Shown here in pieces: positions 32,856-44,754 of a DNA stretch of 64,000 bases. The DNA is taken from positions 2,973,241 through 3,037,240 of the forward strand of contig NC_062213.1 in the NCBI RefSeq assembly GCF_902686445.1, in the 5' to 3' direction. Source of the DNA: Sciurus carolinensis (Eukaryota > Chordata > Mammalia > Rodentia > Sciuridae). The first letter of the stretch is position 1, and each line of letters begins with the position of its first letter. The notes below the pieces were generated by a model. It made no database searches. It was not told the origin of the DNA and saw only the letters and a program-made list of their open reading frames with translations. A program made the position numbers and the translations under genes.

Positions 32856-34440
32856 TTCACCAGGGTCTCCCAGCCTTACCCAAACATCCTCCATATCCCA
32901 GGAGCCTCTTTCTGGACCAAAGAGACTGGGGCCTTCATGGGGTCCTCTAGGCAGACAGGTGTCATGGGGAGGGGGTTCTCTTTCTTTGCTCCAAGGACTA
33001 CCTTGGGCATCACTGAGCAAGAGCTCCTTGAAATCCCCCTCATTTCCCAAATGGAAGAACTGTTCCCAGAGGGGACCCTAGGTCAGCGTCAGCCAGGAGG
33101 CAGCTGCCCCAGGCCTCCGCATTGCAGGAGCAACCTGTGACCATGCTGCACCACCCAGCAGCCCCTCGGCTGCAGCCCCAGCACTCCCGAAGTCCTGCCT
33201 TCAGCAGGTCTCTTGAGGATGTTCTGAGGTTTTGGTGGGTGTTTAGGAGAGAGACGTCACCTACGATGACTTCTGCGGCACCATCAGGGATGCCTGGCCC
33301 CTGAGGCCACCCACCATCACCCCAAGTCCTAGCCCAGCTGATGTTGCCTCCCCCAGTCTGCAGTCTCCCCCCAGGTGCAGACTCCCAGTCCAGGGCCCCC
33401 CCCATGGTGCCATGAAGACCCCCATATTGGTCCAGTTCACAGGAGTGTGTGGAAGGGACAAAGGGACAGATGTGCTCTGCAGGCCAGCCAGGCCACCTCT
33501 GGTTGCTGAGAACTGTCTGCAGCACACAATGGCATTGTCACTGCCAGGGACCCTGCTGGGATCCGGAGGGGTGTTCATTTCCCACTGGTTGCTTGACTTT
33601 ATCTCGATTTGGAAACAGGGGTTCAAGCCAGCTCCTTCTCAGAAATCCCGTTCTCCCCTCCACGGGCCCAGACCAGGTAGAACCACACCCCCCGTTACTT
33701 CGTCAGTCAGGGACCCTGGAGTCTTGCTGAGGGTCTGCCCTGGGCTCCCTCCCTGGCTGGCCGAGGAGGCCTCTAGGGAGACATCACAGCTCTCTGCAAA
33801 CGAAAGCCCCAGCCAGTGTCCCCTGTGCTTGGCGGGCGGGCATCAGGTGGAGCAAGACTGCGTCACCACCCCCTGCCCAGGCTGCTAGTCCAGCCCTGCC
33901 CACGCTTGCTGGAGACCATGTCCAATCATGCTCCTTCCTGCTCCTCAGGGCCCCACCTGTCAAGTGGGGGCGCCAGTGCACTGCTCCAGGGCCCACGTCA
34001 ATGTGGGCAACGCACCTTGGCCCAGAAATCCTCAGCCAATGCCCAGGTCTTTCCCTCACAGGGAGAGAAGTGCATTTCACTGTCTGCGCTAACGCCATCC
34101 GGGGCCCACTCCTGGGGAACCTGTTTTTGTGTTCAGTCACTTGTCGACTGTGGCTCAAATGCCTGTCCTGCACAGCTGAACCCTGGAGACGGAAGAGGGC
34201 GGGCCCTGGTCTGCCCTCGGTAACCACCCTGTGCGAGGCGGAGGGAGAGCCAGCGTCCACAAAGCAGGCAAAGCCCCGTGTCAAGGGACCACAAGGAGCT
34301 GGCGGGAGGAGTCAGCTGGAGCTGTGGACACCATGGGGCAAGGCGTGCGTCTGGCTTTGATGACCCAGAACAGATGGCAATATGGGGTGAGGAGAGAGGT
34401 GGAGGGAAGAGCACCCCAGATGGCACCTGCTCTGTGCAAG
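32856..34440. other. Single-copy DNA, no gene seen
   Basis: A weak MIR-like core lies near 33040-33075 (ttcccaaatggaagaactg). No exon is supported. Confidence 0.5.
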
Positions 34441-34444
34441 TCAC

Positions 34445-34560
34445 AGGAGGAGGACACTCGGGGGCTCTCTCCTCGGTGAATAAATGAGAAGGCCACATTC
34501 AGGGTCATTTGCAACTTGAGTCCGTTAGGCGTTACCAACGCACTTCACAGAAGTTGGTTC
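34445..34560. other. Possible conserved non-coding patch
   Basis: The segment contains gaataaatgagaaggcc and an imperfect inverted pair, gttaggcgttaccaac, at about 34527-34542. It is less GC-rich than its flanks. It matches no repeat I know. Evidence is weak. Confidence 0.2.
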
Positions 34561-35290
34561 CCACCGCTGGCGGGTCCTGCAAAGTGAGCAGCAATGGCGG
34601 CAGCTCCTGGTGCCCTGGACAAAGACAACTGATCAGGCAGCGGAGGGCTCGCAGAAGTCCCGGTAGAGCGGAGCCGGACTCCAGTCTCCCAGTCTCCTCT
34701 TCCACCTAGCGCTTTATTTGGTTGCAAGAGTCAGAGCACCTGGCTCAGGAAGGCCAAGGGCTGGCAGCACGGATGGGCACCTCCGCCGTGGCTGGAGCCA
34801 GGGTCTAATGGCTCTGCTCGCCTGCTCCCTGGCTTCTCTCCCAGGCTCCTTTGGGTAACAATGTGGCCCCAGCAGCTCCAACCCACGTCTTCCCAGACCC
34901 AAATCCAGAGGCAGAGAGAGCTCCCGCATAGTCAGGGGCTTCTCACTGGACCAAGCTGGGTTGCCCATCCATACCTGAACCAAGCCGTGCTCTGGGGCCC
35001 ATGGTACTCTGGTGGGACAGGCAAATATGCTCCAGTCCTATTGCCAGTGGACAGCACTGTGACCCCAGGGCAGGAGCCACTGAGGAAAATTCTGGATCCT
35101 TCTCTCTGTACAAGGAGAAAAACGAGTCAGATAACCAATAACAGCTACTCTCAGTTCCAGAAGAAATGGCTGCACCCAGCCTACTCTGAGCAAAATGTCT
35201 CAGACTGAAGGTTTCCAGGCAGGTCAAATCAGGCAGCCTAGAGGGTCCCTGAGCACACCCAGGAAGAAGGGCCTCAATTCGAGTACACAG
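34561..35290. other. Single-copy DNA, no gene seen
   Basis: No recognised feature. Confidence 0.5.
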
Positions 35291-35360
35291 GAGGGCAACT
35301 GGACACAGGGGGCAGCTGGACACAGGGGGCAGCTGGACAGGGGCAGCTGGACACAGCAGG
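35291..35360. repeat. 17-bp minisatellite, about four copies
   Basis: Units read cagctggacacaggggg with losses of a few bases in the third copy and a diverged last copy (ggacacagcagg). Each good unit contains cacagggggcagct, similar to the core of the vertebrate CTCF motif. Confidence 0.9.
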
Positions 35361-35489
35361 CAATAAAGACCCTCAAGAGTTCCAAGCTGTGGAGCACCTC
35401 AAGGATCCAGAGGGGAGACAGGAGCCAAGGAGCCCAGGCTCTGCCTGGGCCCCTTCCCAGCAGCCCCTGCCAGGCCTGGCCCTGTGGCT

Positions 35490-35600
35490 TCCCAGGAACA
35501 ACTTTGCTGTTTTCCTTTTCTATCGGGGCTGGCTGCCAGATTTTTTTCCAGGAAGTGAATTGCACGGCTTTATGAAAGTCAGAAAGCCCATGGGTCTAAG
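35490..35600. other. AT-richer unclassified island
   Basis: The text aacaactttgctgttttcct, agatttttttccaggaagtg and ttgcacggctttatgaaag is distinct from the GC-rich flanks. It contains ccaggaagtg, an ETS-type core, and matches no repeat I recognise. It is a candidate conserved element only. Confidence 0.25.
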
Positions 35601-36050
35601 TATACACGTGGATAAAGGAGACAAAGGTCACATGCCAAGCAGGCCTGAGGACAGCCCTGGAGATGTGTCTGGGGAAGAGTCGCGTGACCTCTGACAGCAG
35701 AGGTCTGGGCCCTGTGGGGTCAGCTGTCTCCTGGGGCTCAGCTCCCAGTAGTGCCCCTGCGAGCAGGGAAGAGGAACCACGAAGCCGCAGAGCCGAGGGG
35801 GCAGGAAGAGGGAGGCATAGGTGTGGGGTGCTTCCTGGTGGGGGGCTGCACCCTTGGATACCCTCAGCCAGATGACAAATGGCAAGGGCTGAACACACCT
35901 TGGGTGACTGCTTCTCAGTCCTCAGGGTCCCTTCTGAAGGGGACAGGGGACCTCAACCTGTCCTACTATCATTGGGGCTGCCAAGACTGCTGCCAACACC
36001 TCCGTTGCTCTGCCAGGCATCAAAGGGTGCCCCAGTGTCCCGGGGTGTGA
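35601..36050. other. Single-copy DNA, no gene seen
   Basis: No recognised feature. Confidence 0.5.
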
Positions 36051-36195
36051 TATGCAGCCTAGAATGCACCGGCCCAGTCCAAAGCTTTCTGTCACCAAGG
36101 GAAATGTTCTTTACACTGATGGCAAATGCAGTCCACACATTGAATTATTTCCCGATTGTCTCCCTCATCAACCATGGCTTCTCAGTCAGCCCAGG
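36051..36195. other. AT-richer unclassified island
   Basis: The text gaaatgttctttacactgat, ggcaaatgcagtccacac and gaattatttcccgattgtc is of moderate AT content, with no repeat identity recognised. Confidence 0.25.
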
Positions 36196-39100
36196 CTAGG
36201 TTAAACTGCGAACAAACAGGCCCCACAGGACTGTAAGGGCAGGACTTTACCACAAGAGGTGCACTACATGCCCCCCACAGGTTGTGGAGGGCAGAGCAGC
36301 CCCATCTCCATGTCAGTCAGCTGCCCTGGAAGTGGGAAGAGAAAGGGCAGAGAGCCACGGGCCTGTGGGAGGGAGCCCACCAAGACCCTCCTCGAGCCAC
36401 ACTGGAGTAGCAGCAGGACCCCTGCAGGATGGTGGGGTTATCACCAGGTGCACCTGAGGTTCAAGCCTGCGTCATACCAAAAGGGTCAGGGACAGGGTGC
36501 CGCCGCAGACCCTTCTGGGTAGTGGCCACCTCAGGGCACGGTGGGGTCCCCAGGGCACCACCATTGAGAGAAGCCAGGACACAGAGTGAGGGCTGCATTA
36601 GTACCAGTGATGACGTGATCCCCAGTTGGCAAAACTGTCAGCAGAAGTTCTAGGCCTCCTCTCCGCTCCAGAGGAGGGGCTGCACCCCCTCCAGGGCACC
36701 AGGCAGTGAGTCAGGGGGTGCACACCCCCAGGTGAGGCCACCAGGGTAGGCAAGGAGCAGTTCCCAGGAGGCGGGTCCTGGTGGCTCCCACCAGACCCCT
36801 GCCACCTGCCTGGTTAAGAGATCTCCATCTAATCACACAGGAGCCAGGGACACCAGGAGACCGTGGAGCGGCCTAGGGCCTCACCAGTGGCCTACAAGGA
36901 TCCTGCCATGCTCTGCTGACCGTCCTCGAGCCCCCTGCTGCTACTGGAGGCCACAGGCAGGTGTAGCTCAGCTCCCAGCAGTGTGAGCCAAGCAGGCCTG
37001 CAACCAGGAGCTTAGGAGGCACAAGGACACCCCAGAGGACCACAGCCTGTCTCCTAAGAGAACACGCAGCCCGAAGAGGAGAGGCTGTCCCCAGAACCTC
37101 TCCATTCCCACAGGCAAATGGAGCTCATTCTGTGTGGGAGCCCACCTCGTCTGCCCAGACCCCAGCTGATTCCAACCACCTGAAGAGTTTCCTAGCTCAG
37201 GGCAGGACAGTGACAGGAGAAAGGAGACCTTGCAGAGATATGTGACCCACCAGGAAGCAAACCTGCATGGAGACCTTATAAAGCTCTTGATGGTCCACAC
37301 GCAGGCTGACCAGGAAGAGGGGCTCAGCTCCCCTCCTCACAGGGATGTTTCCAAACCATGGGCTGCTTTCGAAAACAGGGGGCTCCTCGTTTCATCTTTC
37401 TCCCAAGTCCCCCTTTCGGGCATATTCAGTCCCCCGACAGGTCTACCACCTGAGGCCCAAGTGGTGCAGGGCAGGACTCCCCCAGGGTGCGCGGAATCAA
37501 TTACGCCTCTCTCTGACGGTCACAGCCCTGGCCGTGGCTGCTGTCCAGGAAAGACTGAGCTCTTCCACAAGGGCCCAGGGGTGGGTGAGGAGGCAAGGCA
37601 GGGACTGCCCTCCTGCCCCCAAGGCCTCCTGCCCCCCGAGGCCAGCACAGCCCTTCCCCTCTCTTCCCGCTTCTCTGCATCCTACCTCACAATTGCTTTT
37701 GGCTCCGTGGCTTCCAGGGGCTGCCGTGCCCTGGTCCCTCCCATCTCTCACCCTGCCGGACAGGAGGAGGGAGGCTGGGCAGCTCCAGCCCAGACAGGTA
37801 GAGCCCAGCCACGGAGGCTGGCGGCTGAGCTGAGACCACCCAAGGGTAGGCAGCCACACCCCAGTGCTGGTGGCACACAGGACTTCCAATGCCAGCGGAG
37901 CCTGGGGCAGCATCCAGGCCGGGGCAGGATCCAACCAGCCCTAGCTCCCCTCCCGGGCCAATGCCGAGCTCCCGCGGTCACCAGGACAGCGACCAGCAGG
38001 CCTTACTGGCCACCCCTCTACCTCCCAACCAAGGTACATTCAGACACGTCCTCTGCCACGCACCCTGCTCGGCCTTCACCTACACCCCCATGGCCTCTGG
38101 ACCTCCCTTCCAAGGCCCGCTGCTGGCAGAGAGGCTGCAGGACCTGCCCAGAGCAGCTCACTCAGCTCCGGGAGTTGCAGTTGCCTGGCCTCATCTGCTC
38201 TTCGGACAGATGCCAGGCCTCCCCCAGGGGAAACGCTCATGTTCTGAGCGGCGGGACCCGAGCCCCGGCTCTGTTCTGCAGCTGAGCAGAGGGAGCGCAT
38301 GGGGTGGGAGGGGTGATCAGGAGGGATCCCTGGAGCGTGGAACGGGGCCAGACGCAAGCCTATGGCTAGAAATGGTCTTCCGGCTCAAAGCCACCAACTC
38401 GGAGGCTTTTCCCTTTAAGTCCAAGTTCAACGTCATCACTTGCAGCTACCTGTAGATCAAAGAGGACAGGCACTCCAAAGTCACAGGGGAGTGGGCGTGT
38501 GACAGAGGGAGCGTGCCCTACAGTGAGCCACGTGACAGGGATGTGGAGCGAGAAAGTGGCTGCTGATGGCCCGGGGAGGCAGAGTGCCCCAGGTCCAGCC
38601 CCTCGCAAGGTTCCCCCACCCTGAGTGGCACTGTTGCACTGAGGAAGTCAGCCGGGAGGAGGCCAGCACCCACCATGGCACCTGAGGCCAGGCAGGAACC
38701 CTAGAACGAACACCCCCCACCTGCCTTGGGTCGGAAGTCCCAAGATGAGACCAGATGAGCAGGGCTGGACTCTCACCAACAGGCACTCAGGCTCCCAGGC
38801 CTGGCGCCCGTGGTGTCCCAGCTGGCCTCAGTGAGGACCGGGCCACCCCAGTCCTCCAAGGCCTCTCCACCTGCAAGTCAGCCGTGCAAGACCGTTCTCT
38901 GGCATCCCTCTGCCTTCTGCTCCTGCTGATGGCCAGAGGGCTCTGTAATGCAGGTCCACAAACAACACTGGCCCTCAAGGTCAGCTGCGCCTGAAGGTGC
39001 AGACAGGGCGAGGCAGGGCCCTGTGTTCAGGGTGCACCCTGCCCAGCAGGGCCGCGCATCACCAAGTACCACCCGTGAGGCAACCTGGTGGGGCCAACCT

Positions 39101-39550
39101 GAGCGTGAAGACACCTGTGGTGGTGAGGGAGGGGTGGGCCGCGCCAGGCTGCGCACAGTGCACACCCTGTGCACATGGGCACATCCCACCACGAGGTCCT
39201 GCCATACCCTTTCCACTTTGGTAATGCCATGACCAAGGCCTAAAGCCCTAACAGGACTCTTGGCATCCCATAAAGAAAGGAAAGGGGAAGTTCACGCAGG
39301 AAGGCTGCTCCTGACCTTTCTCCCCTGCAGAAATCTTGGGGAGATGGAGCCCAAGGAGGCTCCCTGGGCACATCCCAATTCCAGCTGCCACTGGCCACCC
39401 AGTCTCAGGAATGACCTTGGCATCCTGGGGCAGCTGCAGACCCTGCTATCTCCGGGTCCCTGGGCCTCAGGGCTCCTGGGTGGAACTCCATCTGAGCACC
39501 GACTGGGTAGTGGCACAGAAGTGGAAGGAGCTTGGGGTGGCTCTGCCACA
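36196..39550. other. Single-copy GC-rich DNA, no gene seen
   Basis: This interval contains the longest frame of the window (37230-38285, plus, 351 codons). It has no recognisable domain, is Pro/Ser/Gly/Arg-rich throughout and is opposed by minus-strand frames of 145, 93 and 77 codons. I do not call it a gene. Confidence 0.55.
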
Positions 39551-39554
39551 CTCG

Positions 39555-39645
39555 GGCTTCGGGACCTGGGCACATTCCCTCACCTCACCACGCCTCAGTC
39601 CCCTCACCCTTTAAGGTTGGTAACGACCGTCCCTGGCCCGCCCGC
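39555..39645 (+). repeat. MIR-like fragment
   Basis: The text gacctgggcacattccctca, cctcaccacgcctcagtccc and ctcaccctttaaggttgg follows the MIR core in order. Confidence 0.55.
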
Positions 39646-39734
39646 TGTGAGGGATGTCTAGGGTCGGGGTGCAGTGTCAATAAACGCTGCTGCCTTTAAA
39701 GGCACAGATGAGTGGCCTCTCCACCCAGTCCCAG

Positions 39735-39895
39735 CACACACATGTCCACACATGTGCTCCCGTGACCACACAGACACACGTGAAGTACAAACATGCATAT
39801 ACTTGCATTTATGTGTGGCTGCACACGTGTGCGTGTGCATGTGTTGCACAGGTGTGCACACAAACACCACACACACCCATGTACCTCTCCTGCGC
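39735..39895. repeat. Degenerate CA/TG repeat
   Basis: Strings such as cacacacatgtccacacatg, cacacgtgtgcgtgtgcatg and acaaacaccacacacacc alternate purine and pyrimidine over about 160 bp and switch from CA-rich to TG-rich within the tract. Confidence 0.85.
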
Positions 39896-40370
39896 CCACA
39901 GGGTGAGGCCCAGGCCTGGCCTCCCCTGCCTCCTCGCCCCACCCCTAACCCTCACTCCACTGCCAGCTCCTGCCCCAGCCCAGCCCCCGGCAGCCCTGCT
40001 GGCAGACACAGCAGACCCCACGCATGCCTTTCCCGCCCCCGGGGTCATCTGCAATGTGTGACATTCAGGGGCTCCCCCCAGGGACAGCCTCGCTTCCAGA
40101 CATCGACTCCGACGCCTCTGTGCAATGGCGCTGAGGCCCGCGTCGCTCTCCTCTGCAGCCAGGCCAGTTCTGCCCAGGCCCCGACGTCCCCAAGAAGAGA
40201 GACAAGGAGGCTTGGGTGGGGCATCACCCAGGGCAAGGGAGGCAAAGGCCCAGAGGATGGGCCTGTCTCAACACCCAGGGACAGTCTAGCACGGCTCACT
40301 GCCAGGTCCTTGGCTCCCCTGGCCTGCTCCCAGCCCCCTCCTTGACTTGGAGAGTCAAAGCCTGCCATGG
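39896..40370. other. Single-copy DNA, no gene seen
   Basis: GC-rich with no recognised feature. Confidence 0.5.
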
Positions 40371-40435
40371 ACGGAGGGGAGGGGCAAGAGGAGGAGGGGG
40401 AGAGGCAAGAGGAGGAGGAGAGGAGCAGGAGAGCG
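40371..40435. repeat. Polypurine (GGA/GA) tract
   Basis: About 65 bp of almost pure A/G on the plus strand, interrupted by three C. A gaggcaagaggaggagg-like unit appears twice. Confidence 0.8.
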
Positions 40436-40862
40436 GGCGGGCTCCAGCTCCCTGCAGAGCACTGTGGAGTCAGTGTCCAGGACCCCATGAGGGCTCTGCT
40501 CACACAGTGGCTTTGCAAGAGTCACAAAAACTCTTCCATGTTTAAAATTTTCACTGGTCATGGATCAACCACTGTGAGCCACTGAGAGAGTCACAGACTA
40601 AGGCTAGTCCTCGTCCCGAAGCCCGGCCCAGCTGCCGCAGCGCAGTATGGACATTCACACACTGTCACTCCCAGGGCACCACACACTTCCTGCTGAGCCT
40701 CCTTGCAGAGCCCAACCCTGCCTCCTGCCCCTCGCTGCACACAGGGCTGCCGGGGGCCTGGGGACGCTCCTCGACCACCCCTGGGACGCCACTGGGAGCT
40801 GGCCACATTGCCCTGCCTGGAAGGCACCTCCCTAGCCCTCGCCTAGAAGAGGAGAAAGCAGG
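40436..40862. other. Single-copy DNA, no gene seen
   Basis: Nothing recognised apart from a short AT patch near 40535-40555 (tttaaaattttcactgg). Confidence 0.5.
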
Positions 40863-40945
40863 CAGGGAGGTTTTAAATAAAAGCAAGAAGCCTAGACACA
40901 ATTTGCAATTGCAGAACAACGAACTTCGTTGGCATCGACTCAGGA
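40863..40945. promoter_or_regulatory. AT-rich patch with two adjacent palindromes
   Basis: A perfect 10-bp palindrome TGCAATTGCA lies at 40904-40913. Four bases later, CAACGAA and TTCGTTG form a 15-bp palindrome around a single C at 40917-40931. Upstream is ttttaaataaaag. Dense palindromes suggest dimeric factor sites; function is inferred. Confidence 0.35.
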
Positions 40946-42929
40946 AGCAGGTCCCTGAGCGCTGAGCGCTGAGCTGCAGCGACATGGCCTGCTGATGAGG
41001 GGCGGCCAGACGGGCCCGTGTGCCTGTCCTTATTGGGAAGGAGCCCAGTAAAGGTCCCCAAGGATGTGCGGCCTCAGCCCCAGCTGCCCCACCTCTCTCC
41101 CAGCTCCTGCCAGCTTCTGCCATGGAGGGAGGCTGGCTGCCTTGGGAGGGCACTGCTGGGCACGAGCAAGCCCGTGCACACGTAAGCACCTTCCCTCGCC
41201 CCTGTGTTCCCCTGCTGCCACAGCGTCCACCCCTCTTCTTCTCGGCCTCCTCACTCCCTCTCCAGGCCCTCTGACGCCCTCTTAGCTCGCGCCTAGAGGA
41301 CAGATGCCCCAGCACACGGGGATGAGACCGACGGGGGGGTGTGGAGAGCCCAACTGGCTTGGCATTGTCCACCCAAGGGCCATGCCTGGAGGAGCCATGA
41401 CAATAGATCAAGGCGAGGGGGGAGACGGAGAGTGCAGGCCTGAGACAGCCAGCAGCCCAGGGACGCTGATCTCATGGAGAAAGGGAGCCAGGAAGGACAG
41501 TGGCCATGCTGGAGCGCAGGCACGAGGGGCCACAGCCCGCCAGGCTCTGGATTCTGAAGGCTCCAGAGCAACCAAGTCTTGGGAGCAGAAGAGAAGTGAC
41601 GGGAGGAGAAGTCTGAGCAGGGAGGAGCTCCGCAGCCCCCGGAAGGAACAGAGGGCCACATGGGCTTAGCACCTCCCGCCACCCCTTTCCCCAGCCTCCT
41701 CTGGACCTGAGGGAGCAGCAGCAGGCAGGGGAGCCGCAGGATTCAAGAGCAGGGAGAGGGTGCTGGCTCAGAGGCAGGCCCCTGCACCCCAGAACTGGCA
41801 GGAGCCTGGTTTCCTGCAGCAGAAGTGGGCCCAGTAGGTTCCACAAGGCCAGGAAGGGAGTGGACTCGGGCCACTGTCATGGGCTGAGCCAGCACAACAC
41901 CCCCAGGACTGCAGCGACATCAGCATGGCCGGCCCACCCAGCGGGGCTTGGTGAGTGAGCCCGGGCACCTCTGAGCTGCCACCTGTCTAGGCACGGCCAG
42001 CTGGTGAGCAGGACCACCGTGCTGACTTCTAGTGGCTGCGTGTTCCTTGACAGGTGGTCTCGGAGGGGCAGAGAGAAAAGGTGGGCAGGGGCCGGCATGG
42101 TGCCCAGGGCAGCGGCTCCTTGCTGGCCCCTGGAGGCCTTCCAGGCAAGCCACGTGCACCCGTCCTCCATGCCCTCCACATGCCACGCAGACCACTCCAC
42201 TCCTGCTCCAGGGGGCTGCATGCTGGACAGCTCCCCTCCTGGGACTCCCTCTCAAGGCCCCTCTCCACCCGGCCTCCTCCCAGAGCTCCTGACAGACCCC
42301 TCTGCCTGCAAAGCCACTGGGTCCACCCGCCCTGTCCCCTCCCCCGGACCCCAGCCCAGGCTGGACAGGTGCTCCCGGAGGGCAGGACCAGGCTGCCGGC
42401 TCACCATGTAGTCCCGTCCCAGCCCTGAGGCTCGTTAGGTCCCTGAGAGCTCAAAGGACACTTGGACACCGGCCTGAGTTGTGGCTCCGTGGGCATCCAA
42501 CTCTGCAGAGCTCAGGACGGGCTCCAAGATGCCCACAGCAGGCCCGGCAACCCTAGCCACCCCTTGGGCCCTTTGCACATGGCTCACCCTCTCCGTCTCA
42601 CTGGTGCTCCCTGGTTTTACTGCTACCTGCTGCCCAGAGTTTCTCGATGGGGAAGGAAACGTGTGGAACACCGTGACTTCACATGCTCAGAGGACAGCCT
42701 TAGCACCAGCCATCATCGCCAGCCCCAGCCTCCTCTGCCCAAGGGCCTCCCAAAGCCAGGGCTCAGCAGCAGGGCCAGCAGGAAGGTGGACAGGAGCAAG
42801 CCAGCACTGGCTCGGTACTGCTCCCCACAGCCCTGCTCACCTGCAGCAGCTGTCTCTGTGGCCACTGGACACAAGGACCGGCCCTGGTGTCCTCATGTGT
42901 CTGGGGGAGGAATTCCACACAGCCCCTTT
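40946..42929. other. Single-copy GC-rich DNA, no gene seen
   Basis: No exon or named repeat over 2 kb. Frames on both strands overlap extensively. Confidence 0.55.
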
Positions 42930-43275
42930 GGTTTGCTTTCTGTCACTGTGACAAAATGTTTGAGACAATCAGCTTATAAAGATAGGAGGTCTCCTTTGGC
43001 TTGGTCTTGGTGTGGGGCCTGACCAGCTGGCTTGCTGCCCTGGGCCTGTGCAGTGCTCCATGGCAGGAGCTGGCAGTGCCACCACTGCCCTCGTGGCCAG
43101 AAAGCAGAGGAGGGCAAGGAGGGAGCAGGGCCCCACCATGCCCTCAAGGGCTCTCCCTGGTCCCCCAGTGGGCTGGGGTCCCCCCCTCAACTCTTGAAGG
43201 CCCCACTGCCTTCCACCTGCACCCGGGATGGAGCCTCCGGCACGCGGGCCCTTGGGGAACAACGGAGGACTCTCA
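42930..43275 (-). mobile_element. Rodent-type LTR-like repeat (MaLR-like), second copy
   Basis: It begins with gctttctgtcactgtgacaa, then aatgtttgagacaatcagct and tataaagataggag, and runs to tcaactcttgaaggccccac and cttggggaacaac. This is the inverse orientation of the family at 13200-13590: its start complements that copy's end (tcaggtgttttgatgacag) and its end complements that copy's beginning. It is heavily diverged and GC-shifted in the middle. Confidence 0.55.
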
Positions 43276-44395
43276 GCACCTTCTGTCCTCGGCTCTGGAA
43301 GCCCGCCTTCCTCAGGTGTGGCCTGGCCGGGACCGTGGTCCTCTGCAGGACCCCTGCAGACTGCGACCGGCCCTTCAGCTCGCCCGCCATTTTGCAAGAC
43401 ACAGGGCTGGTGTCTCATTTCTGGGTCACTGAGCGACAGCCAAGCTGAGGACTGTGAGAAAGGACCCGCCCCCCCAAGCGCTCAGCCATGCTGCCTGCAG
43501 GCCGTCCCAGGCCACGTCCTAGTCCCCTGGGCGGATTCCCGGAGGAATCGGCTTCCCCTTCCCAGTCCTGGAGGCTGGAAGGCCGAGAGCAGGCACCCTT
43601 GGGCCCCGGGTCTGCAAGGGCCTCATCCTGGTTCAGAGGCTGCCTCCTCGCTGGTGCCTCGTGGGCAGGGGCAGGGGTCTCTCGAGCCTCTTCTTGGAGG
43701 GCCCTCACCCCACCCTGGGCAGGGCACTCGTGACCTAGTCTGCCCGAAAGGCCCCGACCAACACCTCCACCTTGAAGGTCACGCTCTCAACACAAGGTGG
43801 GGGACGGGCTTCGTCCACATGAGGGTCGCAGCAGAGGCAGGAGAAGCAGGCCGTGGCCCTGACCGTGGCCTCTGCCTCTGTCCAGCTCTGGCTCAGCAAT
43901 GGCCCAGCAATGGCAAAAGGCCACAGGTGGATTTGGACTGATGGAAAGGAAGCCCAGCCTCTGCCCACGGCCACGGACAGCAGGGAGTGGGCCCTGGACG
44001 CCACCTTGGAATGTCTCCTGTCCAGGGCGTCTTCCCCAGGGCCCAGGAACTCCAGGGGTCCTGAGGACCCTGGCATGGCCCTGGCAGGCACTGCCAGTGG
44101 AGGTCCCAGGACCTGGGCAGCCCTGGGCAGAGGGGCTCCGCCAGGGAGGCACAAGCCACAGGGGCCGCGGGGCCTTCAGCCCGGGCTTCCTGTTCTCGGC
44201 CACCACATGTAACAAGGGGAAGAGACGACGGCCACTGCAGAGCAACCAGACGGCCTGAGCGAGTTCCCGGGCCTCTTTCAAACCGAAACCCTCCACAGGG
44301 CTGCAGACCAAGTCAGTCGGGTGCAAGGGACCCCAGAGCAGCCCAGGGAGCTCGAGTGTCTTGTTTTGGAGGTGAGTGTGTGGAGAGCCACGTCA
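43276..44395. other. Single-copy GC-rich DNA, no gene seen
   Basis: No recognised feature. Confidence 0.5.
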
Positions 44396-44500
44396 CTCTC
44401 CCCCTCGGTTCTGGGTATGGGCTATTGGCCTAGAATTCTATTTTAAAACGTCAAAAGCATTATTTCAGGGCAGAAATCAATAAAATGCATCCCAAAAAAA
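44396..44500. other. AT-rich unclassified island
   Basis: The text gaattctattttaaaacgtc, aaaagcattatttcaggg and aatcaataaaatgcatccc includes ctattttaaa, similar to a MEF2 core, and an aataaa. It is not assigned to any repeat. Confidence 0.25.
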
Positions 44501-44754
44501 TGGAAAGGAGCATCCTGAGCACCACACCTCCCTGCCTGCTGCCGACACCACATTTGAAAACGTCCATAGCCACAGCTTTCCACTTGATTCTGGGGTCTGC
44601 GGTCCGTCTGTTTGGGTACTTTATGAAATGGCAGCCCCTGGGTCTCCTCCCAACCAGAATGGGCAAACCAGACCCCAAAGGATCAGGCGCGGCCCCCTGT
44701 GCCCTTCCAGTATCGGAGCTCCGGTCACCCCAGGCACCGCTGAAGCTTGGACCC

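Noticed and set aside
37230..38285. Longest open frame, 351 codons, plus strand
   Set aside because: It has no recognisable domain, signal peptide or repeat pattern. Composition is Pro/Ser/Gly/Arg-rich as expected from GC-rich DNA, and several minus-strand frames overlap it. There is no supporting splice or promoter context.
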